Of a stretch of DNA of 64,000 bases, positions 52,845 to 60,933 are shown in pieces. This stretch comes from Jejuia sp. UBA6058 (GTDB taxonomy: Bacteria; Bacteroidota; Bacteroidia; Flavobacteriales; Flavobacteriaceae), in NCBI GenBank assembly GCA_002428965.1, contig DIYI01000005.1:124829-188828 (forward strand), given 5' to 3'. The notes under the pieces are model-generated. The model did no database searches. It saw only the letters and a list, made by a program, of their open reading frames with translations, and was not told the origin of the DNA. The translations under genes were made by a program, and so were the position numbers. The stretch's first letter is position 1; every line of letters begins with the position of its first letter.

Positions 52845-54277
52845 TGGAAGAGCCGTATAGATTAATGATTAACGGAGGTGTACTATCACCAGGAGAATTA
52901 AAATATATTTGTGAAGCAGCCGAAGCTTTGGGTTTAAATGCAATTTCATTTGGCTCTAGACAGGACATCATTTTTCCAGAGGAAATTGATGAAAGCAAAT
53001 TTACCGCATTTGATAAGATTAAGTTTGTTAAGCCAAAAAAGGATGGAGTTGAAAATATTGCGTCATCCTATGTTTCTGCAGAAATCTTACCAAGTACATC
53101 ATGGCTTACAAGTGATAGGTATTTATATGTAATTGAGCAATTTAAACATAATGCCAAATTAAGAATTAATGTTACTGACCCTAGACAACGCTTGGTGCCA
53201 TTATTTACGGGTAATGTAAATTTTATAGCCTCTGAATATGAAGACTATTGGTATTTATATTTAAGACTTCCTGGATGGTCTACCACCGAAATGTATCCAG
53301 CTCTAATATATAGTTGGGATATGGATAAAGTGGAGTTGGCTATTGAAAATATTCTTATAGAAGAGCCTGAAACCATTGATACAGTTTTTGATTTAGTAAC
53401 GGATGCGATAGACACAAATAATAGAACAGTAACGAAACCTCTTGAGGTACCTTTCTATCCTTTTCCATATTATGAAGGCATGAATAGAATAGGAACAGAC
53501 CGCTACTGGTTGGGCTTGTACTGGCGTAATAATCGGTATGACCTAAATTTTTTAAAAGCAATGTGCGATTTGTGCTCTGAAAATAAAATTGGAAAAATTT
53601 CTATCACACCTTGGAAGTCTTTTATTGTAAAAGGAATCCCTCAAAATTCTAAACTCCAATGGGAGAAATTCTTAGGTAAATTTGGTATTAATGTGCGTCA
53701 TTCCATGCTAGAAATGAACTGGCATTTACCGGTTAATGATAAAGAAGCGCTTAACTTAAAGAAGTATCTGGTAACCAATTTTGATCAAAATGATATTAGT
53801 ACTTATGGTTTAACCTTTGGAATTACAAGTTTTGATAGCGATACGTATAATTTTACATCAATTGTTATTGAAAAAAATAAGCAACCAGAACCTGTGGGTA
53901 ATTTTAAAATTCGTGATACCTATAACTTGTTATATGCCAAAAATTTTGATCCTAATACCCTGGAATATATTACTCATGTTCAAGATGTAGATAAAGTAGA
54001 GTTACCTGGTTTGCTAATGGAATTGAGTCAATTATATTTTGAGCAATTAGGAACTCAAAGAGAAGAAGAAGCTAAAGTGACTCAACAAGATACAATCACA
54101 GAAGAAGTGCATCAATGTACAGAATGTTTAACGGTTTATAATGAGGTTTATGGAGATATTACTCAAAATATAGCGCCAAAAACCCCTTTTGAAAATTTAC
54201 CAAGTAATTACGAATGTTCTTTGTGCGGTGCTCCTAAAACTAGTTTTGAGAAGAAAATTTTAGAGAAATCAATCTAA
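52844..54277 (+). CDS. Sulfite/nitrite-reductase-like protein fused to rubredoxin, siroheme ligands lost
   Basis: The 477-residue protein has two NirSir ferredoxin-like half-domains: GGVLSPGELKYICEAAEALG...FGSRQDIIFP (residues 11-48) and CDLCSENKIGKISITPWKSF (about 239-258). The domain between has none of the CX5C/CX3C siroheme-cluster cysteines: only about three cysteines precede the tail. Residues 420-470 are a rubredoxin: CTECLTVYNEVYGDI and CSLCGAPKTSFEKK, with PxxPFENLPSNYE. It is probably an electron carrier or scaffold for the nitrate reductase, with which it overlaps by one base. Confidence 0.85.
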   Translation: MEEPYRLMINGGVLSPGELKYICEAAEALGLNAISFGSRQDIIFPEEIDESKFTAFDKIKFVKPKKDGVENIASSYVSAEILPSTSWLTSDRYLYVIEQFKHNAKLRINVTDPRQRLVPLFTGNVNFIASEYEDYWYLYLRLPGWSTTEMYPALIYSWDMDKVELAIENILIEEPETIDTVFDLVTDAIDTNNRTVTKPLEVPFYPFPYYEGMNRIGTDRYWLGLYWRNNRYDLNFLKAMCDLCSENKIGKISITPWKSFIVKGIPQNSKLQWEKFLGKFGINVRHSMLEMNWHLPVNDKEALNLKKYLVTNFDQNDISTYGLTFGITSFDSDTYNFTSIVIEKNKQPEPVGNFKIRDTYNLLYAKNFDPNTLEYITHVQDVDKVELPGLLMELSQLYFEQLGTQREEEAKVTQQDTITEEVHQCTECLTVYNEVYGDITQNIAPKTPFENLPSNYECSLCGAPKTSFEKKILEKSI

Positions 54278-54280
54278 AAT

Positions 54281-54394
54281 AATAACTATTCGTCTACAGA
54301 AAAGTTGTATTCATCGATAGAAAAAAAACTTTACCAAAACATTAAGTTTTTTTATTGTACTGTTTTTCTTAACTTTCATCGATTAATAGTTATT
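54281..54394. promoter_or_regulatory. Inverted-repeat region between nitrate and H-NOX operons
   Basis: AATAACTATT (54281-54290) and AATAGTTATT (54385-54394) form a perfect 10-bp inverted pair bounding the gap. Inside are a low-GC hairpin AAAAACTT/AAGTTTTT at about 54322-54354 with T-run, possibly a weak terminator, and two TTCATCGAT copies (54311 and 54375). The region probably carries the end of the nitrate operon and the start signals of the H-NOX operon. No TAnnTTTG box is clear. Confidence 0.4.
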
Positions 54395-54401
54395 GTACAG
54401 C

Positions 54402-54812
54402 ATGGGAAAATTAAACATATTGTTGATTGAAGACGACCTCATCGAGGTGATGAAGTTTAATAGAACAATTGCAAAGCTAGATTTAGATCATAATATTGTG
54501 GAAGCCAATAATGGTGAAGATGCCCTAAAAATCTTAAACAAAAAAGAAGAATTACCTGATATAATTTTATTAGATTTGAATATGCCAAAATTGAATGGCA
54601 TAGAATTTTTAAACATTCTTAATGCCGATGATGTTTTAAAATATATACCAACAATTATTTTAACCACTTCCAAAAATCAAAAAGATTTAGTGGAATGTTA
54701 CAAAATTGGAATTGCAGGGTATGTAATAAAACCATTAAAGTATGATGATTATGTTGTGAAAATTGAAAAGCTCCTTTCTTACTGGAGTATGAATGAATTA
54801 AAACAAGCTTAA
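54402..54812 (+). CDS. Single-domain response regulator of the H-NOX operon
   Basis: The 136-residue protein is a lone receiver domain of the Rcp1 type. It has acidic residues LIEDDLIE near the start, Asp58 in ILLDLNMPKLNG, a threonine in IILTTSKN, and the lysine of YVIKPLKY. ATG at 54402 (MGKLNILLIEDD) is preferred over the TTG at 54393. Without an output domain it likely acts as a phosphate shuttle or sink. Its stop overlaps the H-NOX start. Confidence 0.9.
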   Translation: MGKLNILLIEDDLIEVMKFNRTIAKLDLDHNIVEANNGEDALKILNKKEELPDIILLDLNMPKLNGIEFLNILNADDVLKYIPTIILTTSKNQKDLVECYKIGIAGYVIKPLKYDDYVVKIEKLLSYWSMNELKQA

Positions 54813-55351
54813 TGAAGGGTATTATTTTTACTGAATTTTTAGATTTAGTAGAACATAAATTTGGATTGGAGATGGTTGATGACATGATTAACAATTCCAA
54901 TTTAGAATCGGGAGGTATTTACACCGCAGTTGGCACTTACAGCTTCTCCGAAATGCTTCAACTGCTAAAGCATCTAAGTGCAAATACAAAAATTTCAATA
55001 GATGATTTATTACTTCTTTATGGAGAACATTTTTTCAGTAAGCTAGAAGAGGATTATGCTAGCTTGCTAGCCATATATTCAGAACCTATAGAAATGTTAT
55101 CTTCAATTGAAAGTCATATCCACGTAGAAGTACAAAAAATTTATCCAGAAGCAGAATTGCCTATATTTGATGTTATAGAAAAAACTGAAGACTCGTTGGT
55201 TTTAATTTATAAGTCTAGTAGAGCTATGCATCATTTCGGGCTCGGATTAATGAAAAAAACCTTCGAATATTTTAATGCTACGGCCTCAATAAATCTTGAG
55301 AAATTAAATGAGGCAGGTACTGAAGTGAGGTTTGTAATTAATCAAAATTAA
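54812..55351 (+). CDS. hnoX: H-NOX (heme-NO/O2-binding) sensor protein
   Basis: The 179-residue protein is a full H-NOX domain: MKGIIFTEFLDLVEHKFG start, then GGIYTAVGTYSFSEMLQLL. The proximal heme ligand is His102 (in SIESHIHVEV), exactly the usual position. The porphyrin-propionate motif Y133-x-S135-x-R137 (IYKSSRAM) is intact. No distal tyrosine is evident, which favours NO selectivity over O2. Such proteins bind NO at ferrous heme and control a kinase encoded next. It is coupled by one-base overlaps to the receiver before it and the kinase after it. Confidence 0.93.
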   Translation: MKGIIFTEFLDLVEHKFGLEMVDDMINNSNLESGGIYTAVGTYSFSEMLQLLKHLSANTKISIDDLLLLYGEHFFSKLEEDYASLLAIYSEPIEMLSSIESHIHVEVQKIYPEAELPIFDVIEKTEDSLVLIYKSSRAMHHFGLGLMKKTFEYFNATASINLEKLNEAGTEVRFVINQN

Positions 55352-57333
55352 TGAGTCAGGAAAAGATTCAAATTCTAGAGCGGGCACTTGCCCGTGAAAA
55401 GGCTGCAAGAAAACAGGCAGAAAAAATTCTAGAAAACAAAGCAGCCGAATTACATGAAGCTAATAGACGGCTTGAAAAATCGTATACCGAATTAGAATCT
55501 CTATTATACAGAAAAGACTCAGAGCTACAAGGTGTTTTTGAAAACATTGTAGATGCCTATGTAATAATGGATTTATGGGGTAATGTGCTGAAAATGAACG
55601 ATGCTGCTGTTGATCTCATAGGTTTTGAAAATGAAAATGATAATGTAAATTTAATGGATTTAGTGCATCCAGGAGATTTGTTTTTGGTTACGAAATCATT
55701 TAGAAAATTACATAAGGAAGGCACACTTACAGATATAAATCTTAGAATCATTACTAATTCCAAAGAGGAGAAATTAGTTCATATTAATGCAAGTATTATT
55801 TACGATAATGGTGTTGCCGTAGCTGCACAAGGTATTGTAAGAGATATTACTAAGGCCAAAGAGGCGGAAGAACAGTTGATAGAATCTGAGAATCGTTTGG
55901 CAAGTTTAATTGCAAATTTAGATAGTGGCGTTCTTTTAGAGGATGAGAATAGAAAAATAGTATTCGCTAATAGAAAGTTTTGCGAGTTGTTCGAAATTGT
56001 TCTACATCCAGGGGCTCTTAAAGGTGCAGATTGTAGTAATGCCGCAGAGGAGAACAAAGGTCTTTTTAAAAACCCCGAAGGTTTTGTTGAGCGCATCGAC
56101 GAAATTTTGCGTAATAAAATTGAAGTTTTGGGTGATGAACTTGAGATGAAAAAAGGCAGAATTCTAGAAAGAGATTATATACCAATTACTGATAGCAACA
56201 TTTACAAGGGTAATTTATGGACCTATAAGGATGTAACCCTTAGACGCCGATATAGGAAAAGTCTAGAATCTCAAAAACAAAAGTATAGTAGTATTATTGC
56301 TAATATGAATTTGGGCCTTATGGAGGTTGATAATGAAGGAAAAATTTTGATGACAAATCAAAGTTTTTTAAGCATGTCCGGATATGATGAGAATGAATTA
56401 GTGGGTAACGTTGCTAAGAGCATTTTTACAACATCTTCAAATTCAGAAACCATTGAAAAAGAGAGCGTTAAGCGTAAAAAAGGACAGTCTAACTCTTACG
56501 AGATAATTGGAAAAACAAAAGTAGGAGAAGAGAGATATTGGCTAATCAGTGAAGCTCCCAATTATAATCTTAATGGCGAAATTACTGGGTCAATAGGTAT
56601 TTATTTGGATATAACAGATCTTAAGAACCTTCAGATTCAAAAAGAGAATTTACTTAGAGAATTAGAGAAGAGTAATGATGGCTTGCAGGAGTATGCTCAT
56701 ATAGTGTCTCACGACCTAAAGTCGCCGCTTCGAAGTATAGATGCACTTGTCAATTGGATCAAAGAGGATAACAAAAATAAATTTGATGAAACTACCTTAG
56801 ATAATTTTGGATTAATAGAAACTACTTTAGAGAAAATGGAGCAATTAATATCTGATGTACTTGTCTATTCTAGCGTTGGTACCCAATCTTTACAAGAGGA
56901 TATTGTGGATTTGGATAAGGTGCTTTCAGATTTAAAGACAATATTATACGTTCCAGATAATATTTCAATTGAAGTTTTAAAGAAATTGCCGAAGATAAAA
57001 GGGGACAAAACTAAACTTCAGCAGTTATTTCAAAATTTAATAAGCAACGCAATAAAATTTATCGATAAAGAAGAAGGCTTTGTGAAAATTTCTTTTGAAG
57101 ATCATTCAGATTTTTATCAATTCTCAGTCCAAGATAATGGTATAGGTATAGATTCTAAGTTTCATGAGAAAATATTTAAAATATTTCACTCACTTAAAAA
57201 GAGTAAAGATTCTACGGGCATCGGTCTTTCAATAGTTAAAAAAATTGTGGCGCTTCATGAAGGTGAAGTATGGCTGGATAGTGAATTAGGAGAAGGAACC
57301 ACTTTTTATTTTACGCTCAAAAAGAACCTCTAG
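55351..57333 (+). CDS. H-NOX-associated PAS sensor histidine kinase
   Basis: The 660-residue protein starts with a coiled coil (ALAREKAARKQAEKILENKA), followed by three PAS/PAC regions (about 60-180, 185-300 and 305-425). HisKA has His454 in HIVSHDLKSPLRSIDALVNW, and HATPase_c has LISNAIKFIDKE, VQDNGIGIDSK and GIGLSIVKKIVALHEG. There are no membrane segments, so it is cytoplasmic, fitting a partner H-NOX protein. The PAS domains may take further signals. It overlaps the H-NOX stop by one base. A 200-base gap follows. Confidence 0.93.
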   Translation: MSQEKIQILERALAREKAARKQAEKILENKAAELHEANRRLEKSYTELESLLYRKDSELQGVFENIVDAYVIMDLWGNVLKMNDAAVDLIGFENENDNVNLMDLVHPGDLFLVTKSFRKLHKEGTLTDINLRIITNSKEEKLVHINASIIYDNGVAVAAQGIVRDITKAKEAEEQLIESENRLASLIANLDSGVLLEDENRKIVFANRKFCELFEIVLHPGALKGADCSNAAEENKGLFKNPEGFVERIDEILRNKIEVLGDELEMKKGRILERDYIPITDSNIYKGNLWTYKDVTLRRRYRKSLESQKQKYSSIIANMNLGLMEVDNEGKILMTNQSFLSMSGYDENELVGNVAKSIFTTSSNSETIEKESVKRKKGQSNSYEIIGKTKVGEERYWLISEAPNYNLNGEITGSIGIYLDITDLKNLQIQKENLLRELEKSNDGLQEYAHIVSHDLKSPLRSIDALVNWIKEDNKNKFDETTLDNFGLIETTLEKMEQLISDVLVYSSVGTQSLQEDIVDLDKVLSDLKTILYVPDNISIEVLKKLPKIKGDKTKLQQLFQNLISNAIKFIDKEEGFVKISFEDHSDFYQFSVQDNGIGIDSKFHEKIFKIFHSLKKSKDSTGIGLSIVKKIVALHEGEVWLDSELGEGTTFYFTLKKNL

Positions 57334-57533
57334 AAGTCTGTAAGTACTAATCATTTACAGAATTAAAAGTATGTTTTTACAAAAATTGAAAATTTCTAGC
57401 GCCCTTTTTAATTTTTATGAGATATATATTTATTTTTAGGTATTGTTACCTACAAGGCAACAACGTTTAGTTTTCCCTAAGAGTTTTTGTTATCGTTTTA
57501 TCACAAATTTGTTATTTTTAAAGTAATCGAAAA

Positions 57534-57851
57534 ATGGAAGAACCGAACTATTCTTATATCAATGAACTGTCTAGAGGTGATGAAGCCTTTAAAAACAAAT
57601 TATTAGATGTAGTTAAAAATGAATTTCCCGAAGAAAAAGATATTTTTATTAAAAATTTTGAATCAGGTAATTTGGAATTGGCAGCTGCCAACGTTCATAA
57701 ACTTAAATTTAAAATTAGTATTTTAGGCCTTGTTAAAAGTTATGCTGTTGCAGAAAAGTTTGAAGAAAATTTAAAAGAAAACAGTGTAGAGGGATACGAA
57801 GAATTTGGTCAAATTCTTCAAAAAATTACTGATTTTCTAGAAACATTATAA
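57534..57851 (+). CDS. Histidine phosphotransfer (Hpt) domain protein
   Basis: The 105-residue helical protein has the Hpt signature in AAANVHKLKFKISILGL with His55 as phosphoacceptor, a four-helix layout, and the sequence FKNKLLDVVKNEFPEEKD at its start. It has no other domain. It would carry phosphate from a kinase or receiver to the LytTR regulator, whose gene begins 6 bases after it. The ATG at 57534 is the only good start. Confidence 0.88.
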   Translation: MEEPNYSYINELSRGDEAFKNKLLDVVKNEFPEEKDIFIKNFESGNLELAAANVHKLKFKISILGLVKSYAVAEKFEENLKENSVEGYEEFGQILQKITDFLETL

Positions 57852-57857
57852 GCTACT

Positions 57858-58559
57858 ATGAATTGTATTATTATTGACGATGAGGCAACCGCAAGAGTTA
57901 TTACCGCCAAATTGTGCTCTAATATTCCAAACTTACATATTGTAGAAGAGTTTTCTAACGCCATTGAAGCTATTAAATATTTAAATCAAAACGAAGTTGA
58001 TTTAATATTCTCAGATATTCATATGCCCGATTTTACTGGGTTTGATTTTATAGAAACCTTAAAAAATCCTCCAGCTGTAATACTCACAACATCCGATTCT
58101 AACTTAGCCTTGAATGCCTTTGAGTATGATTGTATTGTAGATTATTTGGTAAAGCCTATTGAATTACCGCGATTGGAGAAAGCCATCCGAAAAGTAGAAT
58201 CGCTTAAATCAAACACATCTTCTCAACCTGTTCTCGATACCACATTAGAAAATCATCTTTACATTAATATAGATAGGCGCTTAATTAAAATAGATATTCC
58301 TAGTATTTGTTTGGTAGAAGCTAAAGGTGACTATATAAACCTTAAAACTGAGACCGAAGATTATAGGGTACATTCTTCCTTAAAGAAAATTGAAGATAAG
58401 CTTCCTGCCAACCTATTCTTGAAAGTACATAGGTCTTATATTATAAACCTCAAGAAAATTATAGATATTGAGGATAATAGTGTACTCATTAAAAAAGATG
58501 TAATTCCGGTAAGTAGAGCAAATCGTCCGGAATTAATGAATAGGCTTAATCTACTTTAA
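57858..58559 (+). CDS. LytTR-family response regulator, output of the H-NOX relay
   Basis: The 233-residue protein has a receiver domain with IIDDEATA, Asp53 in IFSDIHMPDFTG and YLVKPIEL, then a LytTR DNA-binding domain (HLYINIDRRLIKIDIPSICL, VEAKGDYINLKTETE, FLKVHRSYIINLKK). It follows the Hpt gene by 6 bases. It is the only DNA-binding protein in the H-NOX cluster and precedes the polysaccharide operon by 470 bases, so it is a candidate controller of that operon. Confidence 0.93.
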   Translation: MNCIIIDDEATARVITAKLCSNIPNLHIVEEFSNAIEAIKYLNQNEVDLIFSDIHMPDFTGFDFIETLKNPPAVILTTSDSNLALNAFEYDCIVDYLVKPIELPRLEKAIRKVESLKSNTSSQPVLDTTLENHLYINIDRRLIKIDIPSICLVEAKGDYINLKTETEDYRVHSSLKKIEDKLPANLFLKVHRSYIINLKKIIDIEDNSVLIKKDVIPVSRANRPELMNRLNLL

Positions 58560-59032
58560 AACCAATTATAGAAGCTTTACTTTCTTTGCACTAAACGAGC
58601 CTACATTTACTAGAAAAGGGTAATAATTTTTCGAATTCCTTGCATAACTTGTGGATAGATTGATTAATTCCCCTTATTAAAAAATAAAAGTTATGTTTCA
58701 ACTATTCCATTCAAGCGCCTCCATATTCTACCTTTAGATATATTCTATATATTAGTGAAACTACAACCTCATAAGTATTAATTTAGTTTATCGTAAATCT
58801 ATTAACTCTAGTTTGTTGTGTTTTTTAAAGTTACTACAACAAAAACGTTTTAACTTACTTTTTTGACAGTTAAATAGTATATAAAATGCTTTTTATCGGT
58901 ATTTTTTACTTTTAATCGATGTTTTTTGTAAATTTATTTGTATGTTTGACTCGTTTATTGGTTGGACTACAATATTTTGTAAGAATACTAACAACACCAA
59001 ATCTATTATTAACTGTCATTACTTATTAAATT
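58560..59032. promoter_or_regulatory. Intergenic control region upstream of ugd
   Basis: This 473-base gap has no gene I can support and is very AT-rich. TTTGTTGT (58812-58819) and ACAACAAA (58836-58843) form a perfect 8-bp inverted repeat with 16-base spacer. TTTTTATCGG (about 58890) and TTTTAATCGA (about 58911) form an imperfect direct repeat with TATCG/AATCG cores. No clear TAnnTTTG box is seen; ACAATATTTTG at about 58968-58978 is a near match. It is a likely binding region for a regulator of the polysaccharide genes. Confidence 0.4.
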
Positions 59033-60391
59033 ATGAAAATTACAATTGTTGGAAGTGGTTATGTTGGCCTTGTTACGGGAGCCTGTTTTTCTGAAGTAGG
59101 AATTGATGTTACTTGTGTAGACATTGATAAAAAGAAAATAGACAATCTTAACAGAGGTATTATACCTATTTATGAGCCTGGTTTAGAAGACATGATTTCT
59201 CGAAATATGAAAAAGGGGAGATTAAGTTTTACAACAAAAATACAGGACGCTTTAGAAGATTCCGAAGCTTTGTTTATATCAGTTGGAACGCCACCTGATG
59301 AAGATGGAAGCGCCGATTTAAAATACGTACTTGCAGTAGCCAGAGATTGTGGTAAATATATGAATGATTACACTTTAGTTGTTACTAAAAGTACGGTTCC
59401 TGTAGGTACCTCATTAAAGGTTAAAGCCGCTATACAGGAGGAACTAGATAAACGAAAGTCTAAGTTAGAATTTGATGTAGCGTCTAACCCTGAATTCCTT
59501 AAAGAAGGAGCGGCTATTAATGACTTTTTAAAGCCCGATAGAATTGTTGTAGGCGTAGAAACTAAAAGAGCGGAAGAGATTTTAAGTAGGTTATACAAGC
59601 CATTTACGTTAAATGGGCATCCTGTTCTTTTTATGGACATAGTTTCTGCGGAAATGACAAAGTATGCGGCTAATTCTATGCTAGCCACTAAAATTAGCTT
59701 TATGAACGATATTGCAAATCTTTGCGAAATTGTAGGTGCCGATGTAAATAAGGTAAGAAAGGGTATTGGTTCGGATACTAGAATTGGTAATAAATTTATT
59801 TATCCTGGTATTGGATATGGAGGTTCTTGTTTTCCAAAAGATGTTAAAGCACTAATTAGAACAGGTGGAGAACATAATTATGACTTAGAGGTACTACAAG
59901 CTGTAGAATCGGTTAACAAAAAGCAAAAAATTGTATTATTCAATAAAATTCTCAAGTATTTTAATGGAGACCTTGAAGGAAAGACAATTGGTCTGTGGGG
60001 ATTATCATTTAAGCCTCAAACAGATGATATGAGGGAGGCTCCTTCATTAGAAATTGTGAAAAAACTTTTAGAGGCAGGAGCTTCTGTTAAAGCTTACGAT
60101 CCTATTGCAATGGAAGAAGCTAAGCATCATTTTGGCGATTCAATCACATATTATACAGATCAATACGAAGCGTTAATTGATGTAGATTGTTTAGCCGTTT
60201 TAACAGAATGGCCAGAATTTAAGTTCCCTAATTTCAATATTATTTCAAAATTATTGAAGAATCCTGCCATTTTTGACGGACGTAATATTTATGATAGAAC
60301 GGAAGTTAAAGAAAAAGGTTTTAACTATTTCTGTATAGGTGTTGATACTACCAAGGATATGGTACAACCACTACTAAGTTCAGCTAGCTAA
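59033..60391 (+). CDS. ugd: UDP-glucose 6-dehydrogenase
   Basis: The 452-residue enzyme oxidises UDP-glucose to UDP-glucuronate with NAD+, a precursor of acidic polysaccharides. It has MKITIVGSGYVGLVTGACFS (NAD site), YEPGLEDM, VGTPPDEDGSAD, KSTVPVGTS, SNPEFLKEGAAINDFL, and the catalytic cysteine in PGIGYGGSCFPKDVKAL. GLWGLSFKPQTDDMREAPS is typical for the C-terminal domain. It opens the exopolysaccharide operon. Confidence 0.96.
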   Translation: MKITIVGSGYVGLVTGACFSEVGIDVTCVDIDKKKIDNLNRGIIPIYEPGLEDMISRNMKKGRLSFTTKIQDALEDSEALFISVGTPPDEDGSADLKYVLAVARDCGKYMNDYTLVVTKSTVPVGTSLKVKAAIQEELDKRKSKLEFDVASNPEFLKEGAAINDFLKPDRIVVGVETKRAEEILSRLYKPFTLNGHPVLFMDIVSAEMTKYAANSMLATKISFMNDIANLCEIVGADVNKVRKGIGSDTRIGNKFIYPGIGYGGSCFPKDVKALIRTGGEHNYDLEVLQAVESVNKKQKIVLFNKILKYFNGDLEGKTIGLWGLSFKPQTDDMREAPSLEIVKKLLEAGASVKAYDPIAMEEAKHHFGDSITYYTDQYEALIDVDCLAVLTEWPEFKFPNFNIISKLLKNPAIFDGRNIYDRTEVKEKGFNYFCIGVDTTKDMVQPLLSSAS

Positions 60392-60517
60392 TCTATGTTT
60401 GAACTTAAAAAAGATTAATAAAAGAATTAAGATAAAGTTGCTACTAAATATAATATCTCTCACACTTTAACAAGTATATATTATTTAACTTTTTTTATGA
60501 ACCCCAAATTTTAAATC

Positions 60518-60904
60518 ATGAAGAAAAAAATATTAGTGTTAGATGATGAAACAACAATTTGTTTATTACTAGAGAACTTCCTTTCTAAGGATTATGATGT
60601 TTTTTGTACGACGGATGGTCTGGAAGCTCTAGCATGGTTGGAGTCTAATATTCCAGATTTGATTATTAGTGATATTCAAATGCCAAAGTTGGATGGCTAT
60701 GAGTTTTTAACTAAGCTTCGTCAAAGAGGGTTTACTAAGCATACTCCATGTATCATGCTCTCTGGTAAATCTGAAAGTAAGGAGCGCATTAAATGCTACC
60801 GTTTAGGAGCCCAAGATTATCTTACTAAACCATTTAACCCAGAAGAGCTTGATGAACTTGTGAAAAAGAATCTGTTTCCAATTCATTATGCCCTAGAATG
60901 GTAA
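60518..60904 (+). CDS. Single-domain response regulator in polysaccharide operon
   Basis: The 128-residue protein is a lone receiver with LVLDDETT, Asp52 in LIISDIQMPKLDG, a serine in IMLSGKSE and the lysine in YLTKPFNPEEL. All key residues are present, so it can be phosphorylated. It sits between ugd and the sugar transferase that itself carries a receiver-like domain, and may regulate polysaccharide synthesis by protein contact. Confidence 0.92.
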   Translation: MKKKILVLDDETTICLLLENFLSKDYDVFCTTDGLEALAWLESNIPDLIISDIQMPKLDGYEFLTKLRQRGFTKHTPCIMLSGKSESKERIKCYRLGAQDYLTKPFNPEELDELVKKNLFPIHYALEW

Positions 60905-60933
60905 GTAATTATTAAACTTAACCTACAATAAAG

